Below are positions 51,971-61,232 of a stretch of DNA of 64,000 nt, piece after piece; position 1 is the stretch's first letter, and the number at the start of each line of letters is the position of its first letter. A program made the position numbers and the translations under genes. The notes beneath the pieces are model-generated. The model saw only the letters and a program-made list of their open reading frames with translations, searched no databases and had not been told where the DNA came from. The DNA is from Paenibacillus sp. FSL R10-2734 (lineage in GTDB: Bacteria; Bacillota; Bacilli; Paenibacillales; Paenibacillaceae), in contig NZ_CP150170.1 in NCBI RefSeq assembly GCF_037963865.1, positions 1,860,001 through 1,924,000 on the forward strand, in the 5' to 3' direction.

Positions 51971-52072
51971 ATTTTACAATTCGCGTTTCTTCCGTTAAAG
52001 TAAAAAGCAAAAACAACCTTATGCATAAGAAGCTATTGTTGTTCATGCATACTTTGAAGGAGAGAAGCTACC

Positions 52073-52528
52073 GTGACACAAAAAGAAATCTCACCACTAG
52101 TTGAACTGCTCGGACTACAGCCCCACGTTGAGGGTGGTTGGTACAAAAGACTTTGGAACTCCGAATTTGAAATTCCGCAGGAAGTGCTTGGTGATAGCTA
52201 TTCCGGATCGCGCCATTCGGCATCTTCGATTTATTTTTTGCTTCATGAGGGCGAACAATCTGATTGGCATACGGTTTTGTCCGATGAAGTTTGGTTCTGG
52301 CATTCCGGTAGTCCAATAGTGCTTAGTCTCGGAGGTAATGGAGATAAGCCTGAGAATGTGCAGGAAGTTATTCTGGGTCTCGACATTGCTGCAGGTCAAC
52401 AGCCGCAGGTCGTAGTTCCAGCAGGCGTATGGCAGGCGGCTCGTCCGTTAGGCTCAGAACCGGTACTAGTATCCTGTATTGTTTCTCCTGAATTCCATTT
52501 TGATGATTTCAAACTGATTGAGAAATAA
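52073..52528 (+). CDS. Cupin-fold protein, DUF985 family
   Basis: 151 aa. Family pattern: LGLQPHVEGGWYKRLW, SSIYFLLHEGEQSDWHTVLSDEVWFWHSG with possible metal-binding His/Glu, VVVPAGVWQAARP and VSCIVSPEFHFDDF. Molecular function of the family is not established. Start is GTG at 52073, decided by AAGGAGAG upstream. It stands alone with its own terminator. Confidence 0.87.
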   Translation: MTQKEISPLVELLGLQPHVEGGWYKRLWNSEFEIPQEVLGDSYSGSRHSASSIYFLLHEGEQSDWHTVLSDEVWFWHSGSPIVLSLGGNGDKPENVQEVILGLDIAAGQQPQVVVPAGVWQAARPLGSEPVLVSCIVSPEFHFDDFKLIEK

Positions 52529-52555
52529 AGCGGTGCTCCTTTCAAAACGGTAAAC

Positions 52556-52602
52556 AAAAAAAGTAGCGAGTCTCCTATCTTGGGAGGCTCGCTACTTTTT
52601 TT
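52556..52602. terminator. Strong terminator after the cupin gene
   Basis: AAAAAAGTAGCGAG pairs with CTCGCTACTTTTTT, with an inner CTCC/GGGAG extension. Confidence 0.9.
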
Positions 52603-52646
52603 GTTTCACCCCAAATATTAAGTCCTCTTGTACCATAAATGCACAA

Positions 52647-52710
52647 TGTAAAAATCCTCGGAGTCTTGTAAATATCCTCTATTCCGGTAGAACCGGGCAA
52701 TTTATATGAT
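52647..52710 (+). promoter_or_regulatory. Promoter and direct-repeat activator site of the GH65 operon
   Basis: TGTAAAAATCCTC (52647-52659) and TGTAAATATCCTC (52667-52679) are direct repeats 20 bp apart. The second ends two bases before a poor -35 TTCCGG (52682-52687), with a 17-bp spacer and -10 TATGAT (52705-52710). This is a class II activator layout. The same half-site in the same position precedes the binding-protein gene (61138), so the AraC-type response regulator encoded at 59518 is the expected binder. Confidence 0.6.
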
Positions 52711-52763
52711 GGAGTTACTAAAAACAAACGAACAAGGGGTTCGTAAGTGGAAGGAGTAACACC

Positions 52764-53714
52764 ATGAAGCCAAATTTAGAAACTAATCTCTCTCTACACA
52801 AGTCAAAGCGCGGATTCGGGTCAAGATTGTCCGAATTGGGAAGTTCATCAAATTTCGTAGGCTACTTGTTTGTCGCCCCCATCCTGATTTTGATGGGAAT
52901 CTGGTTTTATTACCCGCTGATACAATCTTTAATCTACAGCTTTCAGGACATCAGCTTCCTAAATCCGGATGCGGCGAAATTTATCGGACTCGGAAACTAT
53001 GTGGAGATTGTTCAGGATAAGGATTTCTGGACGGCCTTGAGCCATTCCTTATTACTGACAGTAGTAGCGGTACCGTTGCAAGCGATCATCGCCTTGGTGA
53101 TAGCAGTGAACCTAAACAAGGTGATGCACCTTAAAGGTGTGTTTCGTACACTGTATTACATGCCTTATATCACCTCAACCATCGCGGTAACGACCGTATT
53201 TATGTATTTGTTCATGCAGAATGAAGGGATTGCAACACAATTGCTGACTTGGTTTGGTTTCCCCGACGTTTCATGGTACGCCAACGTCAAGTATGCACTT
53301 CCATTCTTGATGATTCTTACCGTTTGGACGTATGTGGGATTCTACATGGTAGTGTACTTGGGTGGATTGCAAACCATTCCAAACGATATTTATGAAGCGG
53401 GTCGTGTGGACGGAGCGAACGGATGGCAGCAGTTCTGGAAGCTTACGGTTCCTATGCTGAAACCGGTGACATTTCTTGTCATAATGTCCGGAATTATTAA
53501 CGTCATGCAACTGTTTGATCAGCCGTATGCTTTAGCGAGAAATGGCTCGCTTGGAAGTCCGGCTGGCGCAACGAGCACAATCGTAACTTATTTCTATAGC
53601 CAGGCTTTCAGCTTCAACCGTTCTGGTTATGGTAGTGCTGCAGCATTTATTATTTTCGCCCTTATTATTGCGCTGTCTATGCTTCAAAAACGCTTTCTTA
53701 AGGAGGAGATTTAG
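52764..53714 (+). CDS. CUT1 ABC transporter permease, MalF-like (GH65 locus)
   Basis: 316-aa permease with a 35-residue cytoplasmic tail, about six membrane segments and EAA loop (IYEAGRVDGANGWQQFWKL). GGAAGGAG precedes the ATG. It starts the operon; its partner begins one base after its stop. Confidence 0.9.
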   Translation: MKPNLETNLSLHKSKRGFGSRLSELGSSSNFVGYLFVAPILILMGIWFYYPLIQSLIYSFQDISFLNPDAAKFIGLGNYVEIVQDKDFWTALSHSLLLTVVAVPLQAIIALVIAVNLNKVMHLKGVFRTLYYMPYITSTIAVTTVFMYLFMQNEGIATQLLTWFGFPDVSWYANVKYALPFLMILTVWTYVGFYMVVYLGGLQTIPNDIYEAGRVDGANGWQQFWKLTVPMLKPVTFLVIMSGIINVMQLFDQPYALARNGSLGSPAGATSTIVTYFYSQAFSFNRSGYGSAAAFIIFALIIALSMLQKRFLKEEI

Positions 53715-54530
53715 ATGATGCTTAACCGGAAAACTCAAATTTTACGCTATGTACTACTGTTCGCATTCTCCATATTTTTCGTCGTGCCATTTGGTTACGC
53801 CATCTATACTTCGCTTTTGTCCAAAGCAGACATCGGCCATCTTGTGCTGCCAAGCCAGTGGACATTTGAGAACTACAGGGACATTTTCGAAACCTCCGAT
53901 ATATTGATTTGGTATAAGAACTCGATCATCGTAACGTTCGGAATTTTGATTGGTAACTTGTTTGTCAATACGACGGCTGCTTATTCCTTAGCTCGTATTA
54001 ATTTTCGGGGCAGAGGTGTAGTGTTTTTCCTAGTGATCGGGATGATGATGGTGCCTTACCAAGTGATGATTATTCCGATTTTTTCCATGATCGTTGATTT
54101 GAAATGGCTTAACAGCTATCAAGGTCTTATTATTCCATTTCTATTTCAGGGCTTCCTCGTCTTTCTAATGCGTCAATTCTTTTTGACTGTGCCGAAGGAG
54201 CTTGAAGAAGCGGCAGAGGTTGACGGATTGAGTAAGATCGGTATTTTCTACCGGATCATGCTTCCGCTATCCAAAGGTGCAATTGGCACACAAATAATAT
54301 TCAGTTTTACCGGCACATGGAACTCTTTCGTATGGCCGGTGACCTTGGTGAATGACAGCCGTTGGTATGTAATGACTGTTGGTCTGAACACACTTAAGAA
54401 TCGGTATTTTGAATGGCCAAACCTTACGATGACTGGTGTTGTACTCTTGACCCTGCCAATCATTATCGTCTTCTTAATGTTCCAGCGCCATATGGTGCAA
54501 GGAATTGCCACTACAGGACTGAAAGGCTAA
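53715..54530 (+). CDS. CUT1 ABC transporter permease, MalG-like (GH65 locus)
   Basis: 271-aa permease; EAA loop LEEAAEVDGLSKIGIFYRI; C-terminal end MVQGIATTGLKG. AAGGAGGAG is the ribosome site. Forms the channel with the preceding permease; the binding protein is encoded 6.7 kb downstream beyond the two-component system. Confidence 0.9.
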   Translation: MMLNRKTQILRYVLLFAFSIFFVVPFGYAIYTSLLSKADIGHLVLPSQWTFENYRDIFETSDILIWYKNSIIVTFGILIGNLFVNTTAAYSLARINFRGRGVVFFLVIGMMMVPYQVMIIPIFSMIVDLKWLNSYQGLIIPFLFQGFLVFLMRQFFLTVPKELEEAAEVDGLSKIGIFYRIMLPLSKGAIGTQIIFSFTGTWNSFVWPVTLVNDSRWYVMTVGLNTLKNRYFEWPNLTMTGVVLLTLPIIIVFLMFQRHMVQGIATTGLKG

Positions 54531-54560
54531 TTCAGAATAGTTCAGACAGGGGGATGCAAA

Positions 54561-56897
54561 GTGATTGATTATAAAGGGCTAAGTGCGCTAGATGACGGTT
54601 GGGTGATTGCGGAAACAGAGTTTGATGCTAGATTTTTAGGGAAGTTTGAAACTATTTTTTGTCAGGGGAATGGATATCTTGGGCTAAGAGCCGCTACGGA
54701 AGAGACTTATCCGGGTGAACGCCGTAATTTGTTTGTTGCTGGAGCGTTTAACCGCTTTGCCAATCAGGAGGTTACAGAGCTTCCGAATGCCGCAGATATG
54801 GTGCAGCTTGATATCCGTTTGAACGGTAAACCATTTCATTTGGAAAAAGGAAAGATTCACAGCTACCGCCGGGAGCTGGATTTACGGCAAGGAGAGCTCC
54901 GGCGTGACATCCTCTGGGAGGATGAACACGGCGATCAGTTCAAACTCTCCTTCCGGCGGTTCGTATCACTACAGGATCGGCATCTGATGGGCATGCGGGT
55001 TGAAATAACCCCGCTGTCGAAAGCCGCGGAAATTTCTATTTCTTCCGGTATTAACGGGCAGATGACAAATTCCGGCGCACAGCATTTTATAGAAGGGGAG
55101 CGGCGGGTGTTTGATAAAGAGCTGCTCCAGCTTACCGCAACGACTACGGAATCAAATATTGAATTTGTACATACCTGTGTCCACCAGATTTATGAGGAGG
55201 GCGTACGTCTTACAACAGCGCCAACTCCGAGCATGGATCGCAGAAAGGTGACACTGACCTATAAGCTGAAAGCGGAGGTTGGCAGATGCATCACACTGGA
55301 TAAGGTGGCTTCGGTGCATACGAGCCTTGATAAGGAGTGGCGTGATCAGGATACCGCCCGGGAATATCTAAGCAAGACGGCAGAAAAAGGCTTTGATGGT
55401 CTTTTCAATGAAAACGAGCAGGCTTGGAAAAGTGTATGGGCTAGAACCAACATTGAGATCAAGAGCAGCGACGACTTTGATCAGCTAGCTATCCGTTTTG
55501 CACAGTATCATTTGCTTCTGATGACACCTGCTCACGACAGCCGCTTCTCTGTCGGGGCCAAGGGACTGACAGGAGAAGGATACAAGGGACATGTATTCTG
55601 GGACACAGAAATCTTTATTTTGCCTTACTTTTTGTACATGGAGCCGCAGACAGCACGCAAGCTGGTGAAGTATCGCTATCATACCTTGAAAGGCGCCAGA
55701 AAAAATGCGCGCGACAAGGGTTATCGCGGCGCGATGTACCCTTGGGAATCCGCAGCAACTGGCGAGGAAGAGACTCCTGAATGGGGCCCTGTAGATGTTG
55801 TTACCGGAACGCCAACCTATATTTGGACAGGCAAAATCGAGCAGCATATTACAGCTGACGTGGCATATGGCGTGTGGCATTATTATCAAGTCACTGGTGA
55901 TCAGGAATATATGGATCGGTACGGATATGAGATTATATTCGAAACAGCTACCTTCTGGGCAAGCCGGCTAGAGTGGAGCGATAAGGAACAGAAATATCAT
56001 ATCTGTGATGTGATTGGTCCGGACGAATATAAAGAACATGTCTCCAACAATGCATTCACCAACTATATGGCTTATTGGAATATGACAAAAGCAATCGAAT
56101 GCACACACAAGCTTATGCAAGTGCAAAGCGATGTTTACTTGACCTTGGAAAGTCAGTTGGCTCTATCCGAGCGGTTGAAGGAATGGGAGGATAAATCCAA
56201 GCTGATCTATCTGCCGCAGCCGGATATGCATTCGCTCATCATTCCGCAGGACGATACTTATTTGAACAAGCAAGTTATTGATCTAGAGAAGTACCGTAAT
56301 CAGGAACAGGTGGCTTCCATTCTTGCCGACTACAGCATGACTCAGCTCAGTGAAATACAGGTATCGAAGCAGGCAGATATTCTCGTCTTGTTTTACTTGC
56401 TGGAGGACTGGTTCTCTAAAGAGACTAAAGCGGCGAATTGGCATTATTATGAGCCGAAAACGTTGCATGACTCTTCGCTCAGCTTATCCACGCACAGTAT
56501 GCTGGCAAGCGATGTTAATGAAGTGGAATTGGCTTACGATATGTTTGCCAAGGCTGCCCGCATTGATTTGGGAACAAACATGCATAGCTGCGATGAAGGT
56601 ATTCATACAGCTTCAATTGGCGGCATTTGGAAGGCAACGATCATGGGCTTTGGTGGGGTTCGTTCCTGGGAAGGTAAACTTCGCCTTAACCCGAAACTTC
56701 CACAGGCTTGGGAGCGCTTGTCATTCCCGCTTGCCTGGCAGGGTGAGCGTCTGCAGGTGACGGTTACCCGTGGCAAGCTGGAGGTGGAGCGCCTAACCTC
56801 AGGATTGGGTGAGCTTACCCTGCTCATTCATGGCCGGGAATACATGTTGAAGGATCGTATCGTTGCAGACTTAGAGGAGGCTGAGCGAAGTGAATAA
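54561..56897 (+). CDS. GH65 family disaccharide phosphorylase
   Basis: 778 aa, cytosolic. N-terminal beta-sandwich (about 1-270, with FCQGNGYLGLRA), linker and (alpha/alpha)6 barrel with GHVFWDTEIFILPYF, KGYRGAMYPWESA, and catalytic acid Glu489 in VIGPDEYKEHVSNN; a small C-terminal beta domain ends the protein. The family phosphorolyses alpha-linked glucose disaccharides (maltose, trehalose, kojibiose or nigerose) to beta-glucose-1-phosphate. Specificity cannot be decided by eye. The coupled beta-phosphoglucomutase uses its product. Start GTG at 54561 after AGGGGG. Confidence 0.92.
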   Translation: MIDYKGLSALDDGWVIAETEFDARFLGKFETIFCQGNGYLGLRAATEETYPGERRNLFVAGAFNRFANQEVTELPNAADMVQLDIRLNGKPFHLEKGKIHSYRRELDLRQGELRRDILWEDEHGDQFKLSFRRFVSLQDRHLMGMRVEITPLSKAAEISISSGINGQMTNSGAQHFIEGERRVFDKELLQLTATTTESNIEFVHTCVHQIYEEGVRLTTAPTPSMDRRKVTLTYKLKAEVGRCITLDKVASVHTSLDKEWRDQDTAREYLSKTAEKGFDGLFNENEQAWKSVWARTNIEIKSSDDFDQLAIRFAQYHLLLMTPAHDSRFSVGAKGLTGEGYKGHVFWDTEIFILPYFLYMEPQTARKLVKYRYHTLKGARKNARDKGYRGAMYPWESAATGEEETPEWGPVDVVTGTPTYIWTGKIEQHITADVAYGVWHYYQVTGDQEYMDRYGYEIIFETATFWASRLEWSDKEQKYHICDVIGPDEYKEHVSNNAFTNYMAYWNMTKAIECTHKLMQVQSDVYLTLESQLALSERLKEWEDKSKLIYLPQPDMHSLIIPQDDTYLNKQVIDLEKYRNQEQVASILADYSMTQLSEIQVSKQADILVLFYLLEDWFSKETKAANWHYYEPKTLHDSSLSLSTHSMLASDVNEVELAYDMFAKAARIDLGTNMHSCDEGIHTASIGGIWKATIMGFGGVRSWEGKLRLNPKLPQAWERLSFPLAWQGERLQVTVTRGKLEVERLTSGLGELTLLIHGREYMLKDRIVADLEEAERSE

Positions 56898-57573
56898 AGA
56901 ACATCGAGAGATTCAAGCCGTAATTTTTGATCTGGACGGAGTAATTACCGATACGGCGAAATATCATTATGAAGCGTGGAAGCAGCTGGCGGAGGAATTA
57001 GGTATTCGCTTTGACTTGGAATTTAATGAGCAGCTTAAGGGGATCGACCGTATGGCTTCCCTGGAGAAAATACTGAGTCAATTACCGGATCGCGGCGCAG
57101 CCTTCACTTTGGAACAAAAACAGGAATGGGCTGAACAGAAGAACAACAACTATCAACGTTTGATTCAGACTGTGGATGAATCTGAAATATTGCCAGGCAT
57201 CCTGGATTTGTTCCATGATCTCGAGTATGCCGGAATACCGATCGGGCTGGCTTCGGCCAGCCGTAATGCCGGCACACTGCTACGGCAGTTGAAGGTAGAG
57301 TCATATATTCATGTGATTGCCGATCCGGAAAGCGTAGCCCATGGGAAACCGGCTCCGGATATTTTTCTGAAGGCAGCGGAGGAACTAGGGGTTGATCCAC
57401 GTTATTGTGTTGGAGTAGAGGATGCAGAGGCTGGAGTTCAGGCGATAAAAAGTGCGGGGATGTTTGCCGTAGGGGTTGGTGATGCTGAGATTCTATCGAA
57501 AGCCGACTATATTGTCTCGGAAACATCGAAGCTATCTTTGTCCGAGATCCAGCAGCATATGGCCGATCGCTAA
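56890..57573 (+). CDS. pgmB: Beta-phosphoglucomutase
   Basis: 227-aa HAD-superfamily enzyme converting beta-glucose-1-phosphate to glucose-6-phosphate. Nucleophile motif FDLDGVITDTAKYHYEAW with both Asp residues, cap residues in LKGIDRMASLEKIL, motif II SASRN, Lys in HGKPAPDIF and the acidic pair in GVEDAEAGVQAIKSAG. Start GTG overlaps the GH65 stop by 8 nt, after GGAGG. The pair forms a complete phosphorolytic route. Confidence 0.95.
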   Translation: MNKEHREIQAVIFDLDGVITDTAKYHYEAWKQLAEELGIRFDLEFNEQLKGIDRMASLEKILSQLPDRGAAFTLEQKQEWAEQKNNNYQRLIQTVDESEILPGILDLFHDLEYAGIPIGLASASRNAGTLLRQLKVESYIHVIADPESVAHGKPAPDIFLKAAEELGVDPRYCVGVEDAEAGVQAIKSAGMFAVGVGDAEILSKADYIVSETSKLSLSEIQQHMADR

Positions 57574-57594
57574 TTTTAAGTTAAATCTCAAAAT

Positions 57595-57641
57595 ACTATG
57601 TAAGCTGAACGAATTCGTATGAATAGTTCTGCTTACATAGT
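57595..57641 (+). terminator. Hairpin after pgmB
   Basis: 11-bp perfect stem ACTATGTAAGC/GCTTACATAGT with inner GAAC/GTTC; only a short T tail, so possibly partial termination. Confidence 0.5.
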
Positions 57642-57647
57642 TTGCTA

Positions 57648-57676
57648 TTGAAGCAAACAAAGATATGGCATAAGAT
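57648..57676 (+). promoter_or_regulatory. Promoter of the GH65-locus two-component system
   Basis: TTGAAG, 17-bp spacer, TAAGAT, giving independent basal expression of the sensor and regulator. Confidence 0.6.
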
Positions 57677-57724
57677 TGATTCGTCATAATATAACAATTT
57701 TCTACAGGAGGAAGGGAACTCTTC

Positions 57725-59521
57725 ATGCGGAAGTGGAGTCGATTTCGGGATCGCAACATACGGCAAAAGCTGTTTTTGACCTACACGCTGTTGATGATTG
57801 TTCCTCTCGTAGTCATTAGTATTTACTTCTACATATACGCCATGTCTGTTTTTGAATCCCGGATTGTGAAATCGTTTCAGGAGACGAATCAGCAGATGGT
57901 ATCCACTGCGGATTCGTTTGTTAGCAGTATGTTCAAATCCTCAGAACAGCCTTTTTATGATGAAAGACTGATGCAGATTTTGGCGAAGGATTATTCCACT
58001 GTAACCCATGAGACGTTTGAAAAAAGTATGGATTACCGCTACATAAGTGATAACGTTTTTAAAGAGCTGATGACATTTAATCCAGATATCGATTCGATTC
58101 TGATCTACCCTGTGAATAGTTCATTAATCTACCGCAGGGGTTATGATACGACATTCAATTATAGATATAGTCCAGTGTATGAACCATGGTACCGGACCAT
58201 TGTGGATAATGCGGAGAGGCCAATACTGGTCGGTATGCACGAGGAGAAACAGATGTATGCTAAGCCTCGCCCTGTACTATCTGTAGGCCGTGTACTGGTG
58301 GATGTGGGTACTTATCAGAAGCTTGGTGTGCTGCTCGTTAATTTCCGGATGGATAAGCTTGAGAAGCTATTCAGCGGACTGGATGACAAAAAGGACGTAA
58401 ACCAGTTCATAGTGGATGATGAAGGGATGGTAGTGTTCAGTTCAGATCCGGCCATGATTGGGATGAAATATAGTCAGGTTATGGAAAAAATGAAGCCGGA
58501 CGATGAGAACTACTATGTTGTTCATGATGAATCCAATGTGTCTGGATGGCACTTCTACAGCATCGTTCTTCGTGACAAGCTGCTCGCCGAAAGTAACCAG
58601 ATACGCAATTTTTCTACACTCTTGCTTCTTTTGTTGATTGTGCTGGGATTCGTAACTGCTTATCTAGTATCCGGCAGTATCTCCAATCCGATTCGAAGAC
58701 TCAATCGACTGATGCGAAAGGTAGAGAAGGGGGATTTTGATGTTACCGCTCAGCAGGATAGTCTGGATGAAGTAGGACATTTGTCGCGCACCTTTAACCG
58801 AATGACTGTCGAAATCAAAGATTTGATTCAGCAAACTAAGATTGAAGAGAAGAAGAAGCGGAGTGCAGAACTTAATGCGCTGCAAAATCAAATTAATCCG
58901 CATTTCATATATAATACGCTCTCTGTGATTAAGTGGATGGCACAGGCTCAAAGGGCGGACAACATTACGGAAACGGTAGATGACATGATCAAGGTGTTGT
59001 CCTTCTCCACACGTAATACTCAGGAGTATGTTTCCATTGAGGAAGAAGTGGCCTTTATCCACAGCTATCTGGAATTGCTTCAGCTCAGGTATTTTAATGT
59101 GTTTGATTTTGAAATCGATGTTGCGCCGAATGTTCTGGAATGCAGAACGTTAAAATTTATGGTGCAGCCTTTTGTGGAGAATGCGGTGTTTCACGGCTTT
59201 GCAGAAGATTCCCGGCAATATAACTTGAGTATACATGTGCAGAGAAAAGGCAGTGATATTCAGTTTACGATCTCGGACAACGGGATGGGGATCTCGGAAG
59301 AACAGCTAAGCAGGCTCTTGCAACAGGAAATGTCGGACGGGCAAACGATGAATTCCATTGGTGTGGGCAATGTCTCCAGAAGATTGAAGCTTCATTTTGG
59401 AGAAAAGTACGGGGTGACTATAAATAGTGTGAAAGGGGAAGGAACTACCGTTCTTATCCTCATTCCTGCTATGGAGCATCTTCAGAACCACGCTGGAACG
59501 AGAAAAGAGGGATCCGCATGA
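57725..59521 (+). CDS. YesM-like sensor histidine kinase (GH65 locus)
   Basis: 598 aa. Membrane helix (LFLTYTLLMIVPLVVISIYF), extracellular Cache-like sensor to about residue 290, second helix (LLLLLLIVLGFVTAYLVSG), HAMP (ISNPIRRLNRLMRKVEKGDF), phospho-acceptor His in QINPHFIYNTLSVIKW and HATPase with NAVFHGFAE and DNGMGIS. ATG follows AGGAGGAAGGG. It overlaps the regulator gene by 4 nt (ATGA). Confidence 0.93.
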   Translation: MRKWSRFRDRNIRQKLFLTYTLLMIVPLVVISIYFYIYAMSVFESRIVKSFQETNQQMVSTADSFVSSMFKSSEQPFYDERLMQILAKDYSTVTHETFEKSMDYRYISDNVFKELMTFNPDIDSILIYPVNSSLIYRRGYDTTFNYRYSPVYEPWYRTIVDNAERPILVGMHEEKQMYAKPRPVLSVGRVLVDVGTYQKLGVLLVNFRMDKLEKLFSGLDDKKDVNQFIVDDEGMVVFSSDPAMIGMKYSQVMEKMKPDDENYYVVHDESNVSGWHFYSIVLRDKLLAESNQIRNFSTLLLLLLIVLGFVTAYLVSGSISNPIRRLNRLMRKVEKGDFDVTAQQDSLDEVGHLSRTFNRMTVEIKDLIQQTKIEEKKKRSAELNALQNQINPHFIYNTLSVIKWMAQAQRADNITETVDDMIKVLSFSTRNTQEYVSIEEEVAFIHSYLELLQLRYFNVFDFEIDVAPNVLECRTLKFMVQPFVENAVFHGFAEDSRQYNLSIHVQRKGSDIQFTISDNGMGISEEQLSRLLQQEMSDGQTMNSIGVGNVSRRLKLHFGEKYGVTINSVKGEGTTVLILIPAMEHLQNHAGTRKEGSA

Positions 59522-61122
59522 AAATCATGATTGTGGACGATGAGTCCTTTATCCGAATGAATTTTAAGACCTTTGTGGACTGGAAACAACATGGCTATTA
59601 CCTAGTAGGCGAAGCTGCAAACGGCAAAGAGGCTTTGGAGAAAATGGATGAGCTTCATCCGGATGTGGTCTTTTTGGATATCCGAATGCCACTGATGGAT
59701 GGGCTTGAGGTTCTAAGGCAGCTCCGGCATACCAAACATTCCTGCAAAGTCATTATTCTCAGCAGCCATAATGAGTTTGAGTATGCCCAAGAGGCGCTTA
59801 GGCTAGGTGCATGCGATTATATTCATAAACCGAATCTGACCCAGTCCGCTGTATTTGAAGCGTTGGAGCGTGTCCGGACACAGTTGAATCATCAGCCTGT
59901 GGGAGATCATTTTGTTTCTCTACAGCAAAATATGGAGAAGAACCGGAATGAGTTGAAAACGCTTTTTTTACGAGATTTAGCGGTCGGTGTTGTTCGCCAT
60001 GAGTGGGAAATTGAGCAAAAGACAAAGCTGTACGATTTGAAGCTGAAACAGCCGAATGTGCTTTGCATCGTCATGTTGATTGATCAGTTTGATAAGGTGA
60101 AGGAACGTTACAAAAAGGGAATGGAGCATTTACTCGGGTTCTCGATCTTGAATATTCTGCAAGAGGTGCTGCACCGGTACAGCGAGCTAGAGCTGTTTCT
60201 GATGAGTCCGAATGAGCTGGTTATTATAAAAACGTACTCCGGCATCAGAAGTATGAATGAGATACTGGAGGAACGCTGGGGACTCATCCGTAAAATTGAA
60301 AAGACATTGAAACAGTTTTTGAACATACAAGTCAGTTTTCTTATCAGCGGGCTGCATGCCCGTCTGCTTGATATTCCCAAAGCCTATCATGAAGCCCAGG
60401 AATCTGCGGAAATGCTATTTTATGAGGATCGCAGCAACGTTGTTGTCTACGAACCAGGCAGCATCAAGGAAATGAATGATAAGGCACTGGTTACCCTGTT
60501 TGAACAGCGTATCCGCAAGGAAATGGATGATAAGAACGTATCTTCTGCTATTTCCATTGTTCATGAAATGTTTGCCGCGATCAAGGAGAATAGATCAATG
60601 GGTCGGCATGCCACCTTGGAAATGTGTGTGAATCTCCACTGCCAGATTCAGTCCCATATGAAAGACGACAGTGGGGAGGAAGACTATACCGGAATGCAGG
60701 AAATCATGTCCGCCGAGCGTTTGGAGCAGCTTCATATCCTGCTGATCCAGGAGCTGGAGAGTCTACAGGAGAGTTATACGGATGCGGCCACATCTACGAA
60801 TTACAAGATTAAGAGAGTCATAGAGTATATTCATCAGAACTATGATCACGATTTGACACTAAATGAGCTAGCTGGTTATGTCGGTCTGAACAACAGCTAT
60901 CTGAGTCGTATTTTTAAAGAGCAAACGGGTTCCATGCTTATTCCGTATATCAACGGCTATCGTGTCAAAAAGTCTCTTGAGCTACTTAAAGATGGAAAGC
61001 TGAAGACATATGAGATCGCTGAGAAGGTGGGTTTTAATAGTATTGATAACTACTATGTCAGCTTTAAGAAGATCTATGGGCTTCCACCAAATGAATACCG
61101 AAAGACTGGCATGGGAAAGTAA
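59518..61122 (+). CDS. YesN-like response regulator, REC plus AraC HTH (GH65 locus)
   Basis: 534 aa. REC domain with Asp7/Asp8 and phospho-acceptor Asp54 in VVFLDIRMPLMDG; long central region; C-terminal AraC HTH (LTLNELAGYVGLNNSYLSRI and YEIAEKVGFNSIDNYYVSF). Likely activates the permease-GH65 and binding-protein promoters through the TGTAAANATCCTC half-sites (inference from site position). Confidence 0.93.
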   Translation: MKIMIVDDESFIRMNFKTFVDWKQHGYYLVGEAANGKEALEKMDELHPDVVFLDIRMPLMDGLEVLRQLRHTKHSCKVIILSSHNEFEYAQEALRLGACDYIHKPNLTQSAVFEALERVRTQLNHQPVGDHFVSLQQNMEKNRNELKTLFLRDLAVGVVRHEWEIEQKTKLYDLKLKQPNVLCIVMLIDQFDKVKERYKKGMEHLLGFSILNILQEVLHRYSELELFLMSPNELVIIKTYSGIRSMNEILEERWGLIRKIEKTLKQFLNIQVSFLISGLHARLLDIPKAYHEAQESAEMLFYEDRSNVVVYEPGSIKEMNDKALVTLFEQRIRKEMDDKNVSSAISIVHEMFAAIKENRSMGRHATLEMCVNLHCQIQSHMKDDSGEEDYTGMQEIMSAERLEQLHILLIQELESLQESYTDAATSTNYKIKRVIEYIHQNYDHDLTLNELAGYVGLNNSYLSRIFKEQTGSMLIPYINGYRVKKSLELLKDGKLKTYEIAEKVGFNSIDNYYVSFKKIYGLPPNEYRKTGMGK

Positions 61123-61181
61123 AAAATCACAAAGATATGTAAAGATCCTCTGTTTGCTCTCGATTGCAGTGTAGCTAAGAT
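61118..61181 (+). promoter_or_regulatory. Promoter and activator half-site of the GH65-locus binding protein
   Basis: TGTAAAGATCCTC (61138-61150), then -35 TTTGCT (61153-61158), a 17-bp spacer and -10 TAAGAT (61176-61181). A degenerate half-site (9 of 13 positions) lies 20 bp upstream at 61118-61130, overlapping the end of the regulator gene. Spacing to the -35 equals that at 52667. Confidence 0.6.
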
Positions 61182-61232
61182 AAAGATAACACCAATTGAG
61201 GTGAATCTTCTTAGATAAAGGGGTAGTGACAA

